From Bacteroidales bacterium (GTDB lineage Bacteria > Bacteroidota > Bacteroidia > Bacteroidales > Bacteroidaceae), in assembly GCA_030532685.1 (NCBI GenBank), contig JAUNKN010000004.1:1-64000 (forward strand): a stretch of DNA of 64,000 nt, given 5' to 3'. Positions 34,824 through 44,104 of the stretch are shown here, piece by piece (the stretch's first letter is position 1; every line of letters begins with the position of its first letter). Both the position numbers and the translations under genes were made by a program. The notes beneath the pieces were generated by a model, which was not told the origin of the DNA, searched no databases, and saw nothing but the letters and a program-made list of their open reading frames with translations.

Positions 34824-34861
34824 GGTGCGCCACTCTTCTTTTTATTCTCGCCATTTTTCTT

Positions 34862-37690
34862 ATGCAGCATAGTATTCTGGTCAAAGGCGCACGCGTCAAC
34901 AACCTAAAAAACATCGACCTCGAGATTCCTCGCGATCGTTTCATCGTCGTGACAGGGCTGTCGGGTTCGGGCAAATCCTCCTTGGCTTTCGACACGCTCT
35001 ATGCCGAAGGCCAGCGTCGTTATGTCGAAAGCCTTTCGGCCTACGCGCGCCAATTTCTCGGGCGCATGCACAAACCTGAATGCGACTACATCAAAGGACT
35101 CCCCCCTGCCATCGCCATCGAACAAAAAGTGACGAGCCGCAACCCGCGCTCCACAGTAGGCACGAGCACCGAAATCTACGAATATCTGCGATTGCTCTTC
35201 GCGCGCATAGGTCGCACCTATTCCCCTGTGAGTGGGGAGGAGGTGCATCGCCATTCGGCCGACGACGTTGTGGAAGCTGCGCTCCGACACACGCCAGGCA
35301 CTCGCTTCACGGTGCTTGCTCCGCTTCGCCTACCCACCGAGCGCAGCTTCAAGGAGCACATCGAAATTCTCATGCAGCAGGGGCTCTCTCGCTTGGATGC
35401 CGACGGACAGATGCTGCGCATGGACGAGGCAATAGAAAGCGAGGCCGCCATTCAGCGCAGCGAGCAAGCCCTCGCAGCAGGCAAGTTGTTTCTCCTCATC
35501 GACCGCCTCGTTGTCGACGCGTCAAAGGAGGGCACAACACGACTCACCGATTCGGTCGAAACGGCCTTGTTTGAAGGCGACGGACAATGCTTCCTGCGCT
35601 TCTACCCCGGCTTAGAAATGGAGGCTTTCTCGACACGATTTGAGGCCGACGGCATCAGCTTTGAGCAGCCCTCGGACAATCTCTTTTCGTTCAACTCCCC
35701 TCAGGGAGCTTGCCCGCGTTGCGAGGGCTTCGGCCGCGTTGTGGGCATCGACGAGAGCCTCGTCGTTCCGAACACTTCGCTTTCCATCTATGATGGTGCC
35801 GTGATGTGTTGGCGAGGAGAAAAGATGGGCGTGTGGCAACAAGAGTTCATGCGTCGTGCCCAGCGACACAATTTCCCCATTTTCGACCCTTACTACACCC
35901 TCACCGACGCACAGCGCGACCTCTTGTGGCATGGAGGAGAAGGCATGGATTGGAATGAGGGCGAAGGGCAATTTTGTATCGACGACTTCTTCCGAATGCT
36001 CGAAGAGAACCAATACAAAATACAAAATCGTGTGATGCTGGCTCGCTACCGCGGCAAAACGCAATGCCCAGCCTGTCAGGGAAGCCGCCTGCGCCCTGAA
36101 GCCCTCTACGTGCGTGTGGGGGGTGCTACCATTGCCCAATTGGTCAAGTTGCCCGTGGGAGAACTCACCACATGGTTTGACGAGCTACAGCTCAACGAGC
36201 ACGACCAGCGCGTGGCCACGCGACTGCTCACCGAAATTCGCTCTCGCCTCCATTTCTTGCTCGAGGTAGGCTTGGGCTATCTCACGCTCGACCGCTTGAG
36301 CAACTCGCTCTCGGGAGGCGAGAGCCAGCGCATCAACCTGGCCACCTCCTTGGGCAGCAGCCTCGTGGGCAGCCTGTACATTCTGGACGAGCCGAGCATC
36401 GGCTTGCACTCGCGCGACACGGAGCGACTCATACGTGTGCTCCACGCGCTGCGCGATTTGGGCAATACGGTGGTCGTGGTGGAGCACGACGAGGACATCA
36501 TGCGTGCGGCCGACCACCTCATCGACATCGGCCCCGACGCTGGACGTTTGGGCGGAGAGGTCGTGTGGAACGGGCGCTTGAGCGATGCACTCAAAAACAC
36601 CTCGACCTCCTCGCACACACTGCGCTATCTCACGGGGCAAGACAAAATCGAGATTCCTGCCACACGACGCGCGTGGAACCGCTCCATCACCATTCGCGGT
36701 GCTCGCCACCACAATTTGAAGGGCATCGATGTGGAGTTTCCGCTCAACGTGTTTACCGTGGTCACGGGCGTTTCGGGTTCTGGCAAATCGACCTTAGTGC
36801 GCGATATTTTCTATCCCGCCATGCAGCGTGAGCTCAACGACCCGGTGGACCGACCCGGAGAGTTTGCCAGCATCGAGGGCGACACTCAGGCCATACAAGC
36901 CATCGACTTCATCGACCAAAACCCCATAGGCCGAAGCACTCGTTCCAATCCCGTGACCTACATCAAGGCCTACGACGATATCCGCAAACTCATGGCCGAA
37001 CAGCCCTTGGCCAAACAGCTGGAGATGACTCCAGCCTTCTTCTCCTTCAACACCGACGGCGGACGCTGCGAGGAGTGTAAGGGCGATGGCGTGGTGCACG
37101 TGGAAATGCAATTCATGGCCGACTTGGAGCTGGAATGCGAGAGCTGCCACGGCAAACGCTTCAAGAGCGAGGTGCTCGATGTGAAATTTCACGATTGCAA
37201 CATCTACGATATCCTCGACATGACGGTCAATCAGGCCATAGAGTTTTTCGACAAACATGGCAAAAAGAAAATTGCCCAAAAACTGCGTCCGCTGCAAGAT
37301 GTGGGCTTGGGATATATCAAGCTGGGGCAAAGTAGCTCCACGCTCTCGGGCGGCGAAAATCAACGTGTGAAGCTGGCCTACTACTTGGGGCAGGAACGGG
37401 CACAGCCCACGCTCTTTATCTTCGACGAACCCACCACGGGCTTGCACTTTCACGACATTCACCGTTTGTTGCAGGCCTTCAATGCGCTCATCGAGCGAGG
37501 GCACACGCTGGTCGTCATTGAGCACAACCTCGATGTAGTAAAGACGGCCGACCACATCATCGACCTCGGCCCCGAAGGGGGCATGGAAGGTGGACACCTC
37601 GTTTTTGCCGGTACGCCCGAAGCCCTCGTGGCCAGTGGTCGCGGCTACACGGGCCGCTACCTCGCTTCTCTTTTGGAAGCATCGCGTTAG
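34862..37690 (+). CDS. uvrA: excinuclease ABC subunit A
   Basis: 942 aa from the ATG at 34862, the usual length for UvrA. Two ABC modules: Walker [21 protein letters not shown] and [12 protein letters not shown], signatures [18 protein letters not shown] and [18 protein letters not shown]. Zinc-finger cysteines occur as [25 protein letters not shown] and CESCHGKRF. It recognises DNA damage with UvrB for nucleotide excision repair. A longer reading upstream would overlap the RNase H gene and has no UvrA similarity. Confidence 0.97.
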   Translation: MQHSILVKGARVNNLKNIDLEIPRDRFIVVTGLSGSGKSSLAFDTLYAEGQRRYVESLSAYARQFLGRMHKPECDYIKGLPPAIAIEQKVTSRNPRSTVGTSTEIYEYLRLLFARIGRTYSPVSGEEVHRHSADDVVEAALRHTPGTRFTVLAPLRLPTERSFKEHIEILMQQGLSRLDADGQMLRMDEAIESEAAIQRSEQALAAGKLFLLIDRLVVDASKEGTTRLTDSVETALFEGDGQCFLRFYPGLEMEAFSTRFEADGISFEQPSDNLFSFNSPQGACPRCEGFGRVVGIDESLVVPNTSLSIYDGAVMCWRGEKMGVWQQEFMRRAQRHNFPIFDPYYTLTDAQRDLLWHGGEGMDWNEGEGQFCIDDFFRMLEENQYKIQNRVMLARYRGKTQCPACQGSRLRPEALYVRVGGATIAQLVKLPVGELTTWFDELQLNEHDQRVATRLLTEIRSRLHFLLEVGLGYLTLDRLSNSLSGGESQRINLATSLGSSLVGSLYILDEPSIGLHSRDTERLIRVLHALRDLGNTVVVVEHDEDIMRAADHLIDIGPDAGRLGGEVVWNGRLSDALKNTSTSSHTLRYLTGQDKIEIPATRRAWNRSITIRGARHHNLKGIDVEFPLNVFTVVTGVSGSGKSTLVRDIFYPAMQRELNDPVDRPGEFASIEGDTQAIQAIDFIDQNPIGRSTRSNPVTYIKAYDDIRKLMAEQPLAKQLEMTPAFFSFNTDGGRCEECKGDGVVHVEMQFMADLELECESCHGKRFKSEVLDVKFHDCNIYDILDMTVNQAIEFFDKHGKKKIAQKLRPLQDVGLGYIKLGQSSSTLSGGENQRVKLAYYLGQERAQPTLFIFDEPTTGLHFHDIHRLLQAFNALIERGHTLVVIEHNLDVVKTADHIIDLGPEGGMEGGHLVFAGTPEALVASGRGYTGRYLASLLEASR

Positions 37691-37758
37691 CTTCCCTTCC
37701 CCTTTCTTTTGTGCGCTCAAATGGTGGCCTACCCCAAGTTGCCACCGCGAGAAAAAGA

Positions 37759-37842
37759 CAAAGAAGCATCCTCCCTCAATCCCCATGCTATGCTTGCTTG
37801 ACGCAAGTCGTAGTGCAGGGCTTGAGGGAGGATGCTTCTTTG
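37759..37842. terminator. long-arm inverted repeat downstream of uvrA
   Basis: Perfect 21-bp arms (37759-37779, which include AAGCATCCTCCCTC, and 37822-37842) flank a 42-nt loop. It is 69 bp after uvrA and ends in CTTCTTTG. It could be the uvrA terminator, though the loop is unusually long, or the 3' part of a small RNA. Confidence 0.5.
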
Positions 37843-37910
37843 CATTCACTCAGAGAGCGGAGCGATAGGTCTGCAATCGTCGAGAGCACGTGCTCCTGTA
37901 GGGCACAAGG

Positions 37911-38212
37911 CCTCGCGCGCGTATACCTCCTTAGTCTTTGATATTTTGCCTCCACTGCTTCCACAAGTGCCATAACTCTTTGTTTCTCAGCACACATAGC
38001 GATGGAGGGAAATGAACATTTTCCTTCCACAACTTGCCCTTTTAGGGCTCTCTCCTACGATGAAAGATGGAAGCGACTTTGGCGGTTGTGGAGGAAAAAG
38101 CTGGTTGGCCTCCATCATGTTCAAGGCTAAAAATCAAGCCCTTGAACGAAATCGTGGAAGCAATGGAGGAAAAAAACAAGTCACAAAGTGGGGAAGCGCG
38201 CACGCGCGCGAA
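37911..38212. repeat. MITE-like non-coding element, copy A
   Basis: The ends are imperfect inverted repeats of about 55 bp. Each starts in a CG-alternating run (CCTCGCGCGCG at the left, CGCGCGCGAAGG at the right) and ends in CCTCCACTGCTTCCAC (37949-37964) or its inverse GTGGAAGCAATGGAGG (38154-38169). Inside are further short boxes: ATGGAGG 38002, CTTCCAC 38024, ATGGAAG 38067, GTGGAGG 38088, CCTCCAT 38109. A second copy with the same box spacing lies at 59296-59592. No open frame of note. Confidence 0.7.
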
Positions 38213-38422
38213 GGAGTACGAAACTCGCAAGGCGAAAAATAAAACTCGCAGCGCGGAAAACGGGAGTGGGAAGCGCGTGGAAAAAGGTGGGAAGTAGATT
38301 GCCTCTACTCCTACAAAGTGCAACGCATTTCAACTCTTCACTTTGTGCTCACTTTCGGGCTGGCCCATAAAAGGCTCTTGCACCCCTGCCGCTATTGGGC
38401 GAGGTGTGAGCTTCGCGGCCTA

Positions 38423-39295
38423 CTACATTTTCTTCGCCCCGACAAAACGAGGGAGGCCAAAGCAATCGTTGCGCACCTCCACCTGCACATAGTGCAAGAG
38501 GGAAAAGAGGTCGGCCACTTGCTGCACGCAATCGCGGTGGCACTCGACGAGCAAACGTCCTCCCGCTGTCAGGAGGTGCTGACCGAGTTGCGCCAAAGCG
38601 CGGTAAAAGAGCAAAGGATCATAGTCGGGCACAAAAAGCGCCAAATGCGGTTCGTGTTCCACCACGTGAGCTTCCATCTCGGCCATTTCCTTTTGGCGAA
38701 TGTAAGGGGGGTTGCTCACCAGAAGGTCAAAGCTACCGGCCGAAAATGTAGGCCGCTGGGACTGAGCGATAAGGTCGCATTGTACAAAATCGACCTCCAC
38801 ACCGAGGGCCGCGGCATTCGCTCGAGCCACGCTGAGAGCGGCGGGCGAAATGTCCCAAGCCGATACTTGTGCCAGCGGTAGTCGTTGCGCCAAACTGATG
38901 GCTATGCAACCGCTCCCCGTGCCTGCATCGAGCATACGAACGGGAGCCTCTCCGCAGCATTGCCAAGCCCACTGCACGAGCTCCTCGGTTTCGGGCCGCG
39001 GAATGAGCACCGAAGAGTTCACCACAAAGCGATGGCCCATAAAAGGGGCAAAGCCCAACACGTGCTGCACGGGCACACCTTCGGCCAAGCGCCTGCAATC
39101 TTCTTGTAGTACCTCTCGCTCGGTGGGCGAGAGAGGGAGCGCTTTGTCCATGAACACCTCGGTTTGGGTGAGTCCGTATTTCTCCTCGACATACCACCGC
39201 GCCACGGCTCTCGCCTCGCGCTCCTCGTAACGAGGCTTCACTGCCTCAAGAAGCTGGCGAAACACTTGGGAAGCAGAGAGCGGAGAGGAGTTCAT
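38423..39295 (-). CDS. prmC: peptide chain release factor N5-glutamine methyltransferase
   Basis: 290 aa, normal length. The N-terminal helical domain precedes QHVLGFAPFMGHRFVVNSSVLIPRPETEELVQW, the AdoMet-binding MLDAGTGSGCIAISLA and the catalytic LVSNPPYIRQKEM. It methylates the Gln of the GGQ motif in release factors 1 and 2. Its start overlaps the stop of the upstream sulfatase gene by 4 bp (ATGA), so the two are translationally coupled. Confidence 0.93.
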   Translation of the reverse strand: MNSSPLSASQVFRQLLEAVKPRYEEREARAVARWYVEEKYGLTQTEVFMDKALPLSPTEREVLQEDCRRLAEGVPVQHVLGFAPFMGHRFVVNSSVLIPRPETEELVQWAWQCCGEAPVRMLDAGTGSGCIAISLAQRLPLAQVSAWDISPAALSVARANAAALGVEVDFVQCDLIAQSQRPTFSAGSFDLLVSNPPYIRQKEMAEMEAHVVEHEPHLALFVPDYDPLLFYRALAQLGQHLLTAGGRLLVECHRDCVQQVADLFSLLHYVQVEVRNDCFGLPRFVGAKKM

Positions 39296-41145
39296 TTCAG
39301 TTGGTCTAAGTGTTGAGTGGCCACCTGCATGAAGGCTTTGGCGCGCTGCAGGCGCTGCCCTCGGGCATCGGGAGTGAGGCGCGAAAGCCCCCCGGTGGCA
39401 ATTTCGTAGGTAGAGTGGCCCGTACTATCGATGAGGGTGAAGCCCTCGGGCCATGCGTGCAGCGCACAAGGGTAGCGATAGGTCGTGGAAAGCACATCGC
39501 GCGAGAAGGGGAAGTCGGCGTGGGCTATGCCCAACTGCCCTAACAAGGTGGCAGCAAGGTCGGTTTGATTGCACAGCACATCGACACGACGAGCTTGCTT
39601 CACAGCTCCTCCCGCCCAGATGATGGGGATGTGGTACTTGCGCGTGTCGTACTCATTGATGTCCGTGGGCCACGCCACACCATGGTCAGGCAGGAAGATG
39701 AGCAGGGTGTTTTTCCACTGAGGGCTACGCTGCATTTTTTCGACAAACTTGCCAATGGCTTGGTCGAGATAATGGAAGGCATTGAGGTACTTGTCCTCAA
39801 GCGCCTCGTGAGGGACTTCCCAGGGTTCGTGGCTGGAGAGCGTCATGAGTGCCTTGAACCAAGGACGCTGCTTGCCGCTTTCGGCTTCGATGCGCTGATA
39901 GAGCTGTTCAAACATGAGGTGGTCGGTGATTCCCCAAGCGTGCGTGTTTTGAATGTTTTTCGGAAAATCGACATCGCCCATCACACGGTCAAATCCCGTG
40001 GCGAGGAAATAAGAGTTCATGTTGGTAAAATTCTTATCGCCTCCATACATCACCTCTGTGGCATAGCCAGCCTTGCGCAACGACCCAGCAATGGAGGGAA
40101 GCGTGCGCGATTTGGCCGGCATCTTCATCACGCTGGCATCGGGAAAGGCGGGGAAGCCCGAAAAGGTGCAAGCGATGCCGCGGTCGGTGCGGAAACTATT
40201 GGCATAGCAGCGGGTGAAAAAGACTCCGCGTTCGGCCAGGCTGTCCAAATGGCTGGTCACGCCACGAGTGCCCTCCGTGCAGCCCACCACGCGGCCACCA
40301 CAACTCTCCATCAAGATGAGCACAATGTTGGGGCGACGAGTCGTGAGCAGCGAGTCGGGAGGAAGGAGCACACTCTCGGTCGAATAGCGCATCGCCGCAA
40401 ACTCACGCTGCGCTTGCTCATCGTCCATAAAACGGGCCTGCTCGGTGTAGTCTTTTTGTTTCAGAAGCGAATAGAAAAAAGAGAAAGCAGGATTGACGGC
40501 CGAATGGTTCAGATACTGATTGGTCGAGTAGTACACCATTCCAACATTGGCCGTGCTTTCCTTGACGCCTCCGCGAATGACGAGAAACAACAATGCGCCC
40601 ACCACAAGCAGGAATCCACCTGTGGAAATGCGACGCACGTCCTTAGCCTCGCGCAGGAGTTTCGATTCCTGGGGATACAAGCGCTGAAGCGTACGGGCAT
40701 AAAACGTATAAATCAAGACAAAAGCCAACACGCCCGCCAGCAGCGCCCAGGTATTGAGGCTCTGCGTAGCTCCCGTGGGGTTGTCCAGATAGCTCAAGCA
40801 AACGGCATCGAGCTTGAAGCCCCACTTTTCATAGAGAATGGTATCGACGGCCAAAATGACGAGAATCATAAAGGCAAGTATCCATGCGTAGATGCGATAG
40901 AACACGTGCAACGCACGCTCCCAACGCTCGCCCTTCACCACAAGACTGAGCAAGGCAAGCAACCATAGGGGTGCAGTGGTATAGGCCGCCACATTCATAT
41001 CGAGGGGGAGACCATGTACAAAAACGTCGAGGGTATCGGAAAAAGAGGGAAAACCATTGTGCAAGAAGCACAACAACTTACCGACCCAAAAAGTGAGTAA
41101 AATCGTGAGATAAAAACGAAGAAGAAAGAAAAAACGTGTCTTCAA
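39292..41145 (-). CDS. LTA synthase-like membrane sulfatase
   Basis: 617 aa. Five hydrophobic segments in the first ~210 residues, then an extracytoplasmic sulfatase/alkaline-phosphatase domain: PNIVLILMESCGGRVVGC with a metal-binding Glu, TRCYANSFRTDRGIACTFSG with the catalytic Thr region (T..DRG), ATEVMYGGDKNFTNMN, and FLPDHGV plus KYHIPIIWAG at the C-terminal side. Gram-negative members transfer phosphoglycerol or phosphoethanolamine to glycans or lipids. The donor and acceptor here are unknown. First gene of a pair with prmC. A TAACTTTG -7 box lies at 41174-41181 on this strand. Confidence 0.85.
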   Translation of the reverse strand: MKTRFFFLLRFYLTILLTFWVGKLLCFLHNGFPSFSDTLDVFVHGLPLDMNVAAYTTAPLWLLALLSLVVKGERWERALHVFYRIYAWILAFMILVILAVDTILYEKWGFKLDAVCLSYLDNPTGATQSLNTWALLAGVLAFVLIYTFYARTLQRLYPQESKLLREAKDVRRISTGGFLLVVGALLFLVIRGGVKESTANVGMVYYSTNQYLNHSAVNPAFSFFYSLLKQKDYTEQARFMDDEQAQREFAAMRYSTESVLLPPDSLLTTRRPNIVLILMESCGGRVVGCTEGTRGVTSHLDSLAERGVFFTRCYANSFRTDRGIACTFSGFPAFPDASVMKMPAKSRTLPSIAGSLRKAGYATEVMYGGDKNFTNMNSYFLATGFDRVMGDVDFPKNIQNTHAWGITDHLMFEQLYQRIEAESGKQRPWFKALMTLSSHEPWEVPHEALEDKYLNAFHYLDQAIGKFVEKMQRSPQWKNTLLIFLPDHGVAWPTDINEYDTRKYHIPIIWAGGAVKQARRVDVLCNQTDLAATLLGQLGIAHADFPFSRDVLSTTYRYPCALHAWPEGFTLIDSTGHSTYEIATGGLSRLTPDARGQRLQRAKAFMQVATQHLDQLK

Positions 41146-41304
41146 AACCAGAAACTTATGAGTTATTTGGGAGCAAAGTTACACAATTCTCATCGTCTCT
41201 CAGTGGTTTCTCCCCAAATTTCGGAAAAGAGCAAGCCACTCTCCATCTTTTTGAAGAAAGAGAGTGGCTCGTAAAATGTCGCGATATAGCCAGTAAATAC
41301 AGAG

Positions 41305-41376
41305 TAGCCCCGAGGGGAATCGAACCCCTATCTAAGGTTTAGGAAACCCTTGTTCTATCCGTTGAACTACAAGGCC
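41305..41376 (-). tRNA. tRNA-Arg (anticodon CCT)
   Basis: 72 nt without an encoded CCA. Acceptor GGCCTTG pairs with CGGGGCT (with G-T wobbles), D-arm GTTC/GAAC, anticodon stem AGGGT/ACCTT with loop TTCCTAA giving anticodon CCT (reads AGG), T-arm AGGGG-TTCGATT-CCCCT, discriminator A. It stands alone between the sulfatase gene and nhaD. Confidence 0.92.
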
Positions 41377-41478
41377 GTGTTCTGGCAATAGCAGTGCAAA
41401 TATAAGGAGAAAAAGCGAGTCGAGCGAGCCTCGAGGGAGGAAATTGGGGAGGGAGGCGACAAATAGTGCCGTTCAATG

Positions 41479-41510
41479 TTTGGGCGAACGCGTTTTTTTT
41501 GCGAATTTTG
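41479..41510 (+). promoter_or_regulatory. promoter of nhaD
   Basis: TTTG at 41479-41482, a 20-bp spacer and GAATTTTG at 41503-41510 (first base of the -7 box differs). It lies about 30 bp before the ATG at 41539. Confidence 0.55.
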
Positions 41511-41538
41511 CAGGCATAAATATCTATATCTTCAACCT

Positions 41539-42915
41539 ATGCTTACCCCCTTCATTGTTGCCGTCTTCATCGTGGGCTATCTGTGCATCACGCTCGAAGA
41601 TGGATTGAAAGTAAACAAGGCCGCTATCGCGCTGATTATGGCAGTGATTTGCTGGACGCTCTACACCATCGGCGCTGCTGAATATGTACCTCTGTTCCAC
41701 GCGGAAGCCTTTGCCGAAGCTGGGCAAAGCTTGCAGCACTTCGTTTCTTCCCACGTTTTGCGCGAACACTTGGGCGAAGTGGCCGAAACTCTTTTCTTCC
41801 TCATCGGCGCAATGACCGTGGTAGAAATCATCGATGCCAATGGTGGTTTCAATTTTGTGCGCGACGCTTTGGAAACCCGCTCCAAGCGTGCCCTCTTGTG
41901 GAAGGTGGCCTTTATGGCCTTCTTCCTGTCGGCCATACTGGACAATCTGACCACAACTATCGTGATGATTATGGTGCTTCGCAAATTGGTGTACGAGCAC
42001 AAGGAGCGCATTGTCTACGCTTCGTTCATCGTCATCGCAGCCAACTCGGGAGGAGCTTTCTCCCCCATTGGCGACGTCACCACCATTATGCTTTGGATCA
42101 AGGGAACGATTACGACCCTCGGCGTGATGAAGGAAATTTTCCTCCCCAGCCTCGTCTCGATGTTGGTTCCTGCGGCTATTTTGAGTTTCACCATGAAGGG
42201 CGAGCTCACGCCTGCCCCCGCTTCGGTGGATGCCTCGACCGATTTGGGCCATGGCGATGCCCATCAGTTTGGCAAGAGCGAGCGCAACACCATCTTTTGG
42301 CTCGGTGTGGGCGGTCTGCTCTCGGTTCCAGTGTTCCACAGCATCACTCATCTGCCTCCCTTCATGGGCATTCTTCTCGTGTTGGGACTTCTCTGGACTG
42401 TGACTGAGGTGTTCTATCGCCGTCAAGCCCACCGCAACAGTACCACAAAGCAACGCGTTACAGCCATTTTACGCCGCATCGATATGACTACGATCATGTT
42501 CTTCTTGGGTATTTTGCTCGCCGTGGGCACGCTCCAAGAAACAGGTGTGTTGCGCGCTTTTGGTGAATGGCTCAACACGGTTTCGGGCGAGAACCACTTC
42601 CTCGTGACGGGCGTAATCGGTGTAGCCTCGGCCATTGTGGACAATGTGCCACTCGTTGCTGGCTGCATGGGCATGTACGAAATCGCAGCCACTGGCGACT
42701 TTGCGCGCGATGGCATCTTCTGGCAACTGCTGGCCTACTGTGCCGGTGTGGGCGGCTCGATGCTCATCATCGGTAGTGCGGCGGGTGTAGTGGCCATGGG
42801 CTTAGAAAAAATCCCCTTCGGTTGGTACTTGAAGAAAGTGACTTGGCTCGCTTTCTTGGGCTACATCGCTGGTATCGCCGTTTATTACTTTGAAGAAATG
42901 GTGCGTGGTTTCTAA
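41539..42915 (+). CDS. nhaD: NhaD-type sodium:proton antiporter
   Basis: 458 aa from the ATG at 41539, about 12 membrane segments, ion-transporter superfamily. NhaD landmarks: LCITLEDGLKVNKAAIALIMA, EHLGEVAETLFFLIGAMTVVEIIDANGGF, AILDNLTTTIVMIMVLRKL, IVIAANSGGAFSPIGDVTTIMLW and a C-terminal IVDNVPLVAGCMGMY. It exports Na+ (or Li+) in exchange for protons and supports pH and sodium balance. Transcribed from 41479-41510. An outer-membrane barrel gene follows after 45 bp. Confidence 0.9.
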   Translation: MLTPFIVAVFIVGYLCITLEDGLKVNKAAIALIMAVICWTLYTIGAAEYVPLFHAEAFAEAGQSLQHFVSSHVLREHLGEVAETLFFLIGAMTVVEIIDANGGFNFVRDALETRSKRALLWKVAFMAFFLSAILDNLTTTIVMIMVLRKLVYEHKERIVYASFIVIAANSGGAFSPIGDVTTIMLWIKGTITTLGVMKEIFLPSLVSMLVPAAILSFTMKGELTPAPASVDASTDLGHGDAHQFGKSERNTIFWLGVGGLLSVPVFHSITHLPPFMGILLVLGLLWTVTEVFYRRQAHRNSTTKQRVTAILRRIDMTTIMFFLGILLAVGTLQETGVLRAFGEWLNTVSGENHFLVTGVIGVASAIVDNVPLVAGCMGMYEIAATGDFARDGIFWQLLAYCAGVGGSMLIIGSAAGVVAMGLEKIPFGWYLKKVTWLAFLGYIAGIAVYYFEEMVRGF

Positions 42916-42960
42916 CCCTTGCACCCTCGATTCATCTTTCACTCCTAAACGCTTAGAACC

Positions 42961-43638
42961 ATGAAAAGAACACTCCTCGCAATCCTGGTCGCACTGACCA
43001 CGACCCTCTCGGCCAGCGCCTTTGGCGATTTGCGCATTGGTGCTACCGCGGGCTACAACCTGACCCACGTAAACTACGATCGTGCTACGCTCGAAAAGAC
43101 TCTCAACGGCAAAAACGGCAGTGGCTGGTATGCTGGTGTGAAGGCTCGTATGGGCCTGTTCCTCGGTTTGGGCGTCGATGGTGCTTTGGTCTACAACCAG
43201 CGCGAATACAAAATTGGCGACATGCAGCAAACCAGCAGCTACACGGCCAAGAGCTTCGACATTCCCCTCAATGCGCGCTTTGATTTCGCCTTGGGCGGCG
43301 CTGGTGTCTACTTCGCAGCAGGCCCCAACTTCTCCTTCAACGTGGGCGATAAGGATTGGAACACCTCTTCCTTGCTCAAGGACGCTTCTTTCCAAAACCT
43401 TGGTCAAGCAGCCGATAAGGTAACCGACGGCATCTTCCGTCAGGAAAACCTCGTAACCTCACTCAATCTCGGAGCCGGCTTGCGCTTCTCCAGCTCGCTC
43501 GAAGTGGGACTCACCTACACCATGCCCATGACCAGCACGGGCAATCGCTTGCTCAAGGAAGCAGGCGTGAAGGGTAGCACACAGTTGCCCACCTACAAAG
43601 CTAACCAATGGGCGGTTCACGCCACATTTTATTTTTAA
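42961..43638 (+). CDS. outer-membrane beta-barrel protein (OMP_b-brl family)
   Basis: 225 aa. Signal peptide ends LSASAF. The mature part is a small eight-stranded-like barrel: RIGATAGYNLTHVNY, GSGWYAGVKARMGLFLGLGVDGALVYNQ, SFDIPLNARFDFALG, a loop rich in Asp/Lys, and the final strand ANQWAVHATFYF. This is the general porT/OmpW-like barrel family; no specific function can be given. Possibly co-transcribed with nhaD and the small monooxygenase gene 30 bp downstream. Confidence 0.75.
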   Translation: MKRTLLAILVALTTTLSASAFGDLRIGATAGYNLTHVNYDRATLEKTLNGKNGSGWYAGVKARMGLFLGLGVDGALVYNQREYKIGDMQQTSSYTAKSFDIPLNARFDFALGGAGVYFAAGPNFSFNVGDKDWNTSSLLKDASFQNLGQAADKVTDGIFRQENLVTSLNLGAGLRFSSSLEVGLTYTMPMTSTGNRLLKEAGVKGSTQLPTYKANQWAVHATFYF

Positions 43639-43668
43639 TCTACTCCCCTTTTCACAATCCTCTTATCA

Positions 43669-43944
43669 ATGGTACGTGTAAACTGTTTTTTCAAGGCCGA
43701 CGATGGCCAGTATGATGCTGCTCTCCAAGCTGCCATGGCACTCGTAGCCGTGGGACAAAAACACGAAGGCTGCGTGGCCTACGATGTGTTTGAGAGCGCC
43801 ACTCGCCCCGACATCTTCATGTTTTGCGCCACTTGGAGCGACGCGTCTTCAATGGCTGCTCATGCCGACAGCCAAGACTTCAAGACCTATGCCGAACAGC
43901 TCCGTGGACTCGGCAACTTGAAAATCGAAAGCTTCGAAATGTAA
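43669..43944 (+). CDS. ABM-family quinol monooxygenase-like protein
   Basis: 91 aa, the typical size. Single dimeric alpha+beta barrel domain (antibiotic biosynthesis monooxygenase/YgiN type): VRVNCFFKADDGQ, HEGCVAYDVFESATRPDIFMFCATWSDASSMAAHADSQDF. YgiN relatives oxidise quinols; others only bind heme or small molecules, so the reaction is uncertain. A hairpin at 44014-44070 follows it. Confidence 0.75.
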   Translation: MVRVNCFFKADDGQYDAALQAAMALVAVGQKHEGCVAYDVFESATRPDIFMFCATWSDASSMAAHADSQDFKTYAEQLRGLGNLKIESFEM

Positions 43945-44013
43945 TTGGGCCCGAAGAGAGCCCTCTGCTTCTCTTCGAGACTTGGCTCGATACAGCTTCT
44001 GCCCCCTTTCGCT

Positions 44014-44070
44014 AAGGTTTAAGGCCTCTCGTCCTCCCTCCTTGGGAACCTGCCGAGAGCCTTAAACCTT
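44014..44070. terminator. hairpin between ABM gene and rhomboid gene
   Basis: Arms AAGGTTTAAGGCCTCTCG (44014-44031) and CGAGAGCCTTAAACCTT (44054-44070) pair fully except for one bulged base. Neither side has a long T-tract, so its strength as a terminator is uncertain. Confidence 0.5.
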
Positions 44071-44104
44071 TGCGCGCACTCACGCCTCTCTCTTTTTCTC
44101 CCCT

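Larger units (their letters stand above)
37691..38422. other. 732-bp intergenic region after uvrA
   Basis: Holds a 21-bp perfect inverted repeat (37759-37842) and a ~300-bp non-coding element with long inverted ends (37911-38212). No gene is supported; the reading frames here are short and basic or low complexity. Confidence 0.7.

Noticed and set aside
37944..38190. CRISPR array suspected from regularly spaced short boxes
   Set aside because: Boxes are only 7-16 nt, alternate in orientation and are spaced unevenly; there are no direct repeats of CRISPR length and no cas genes.
41305..41376. tRNA-Arg as an integration site for a mobile island
   Set aside because: No integrase gene and no repeated tRNA 3' fragment are seen nearby; flanking genes are core chromosome genes.
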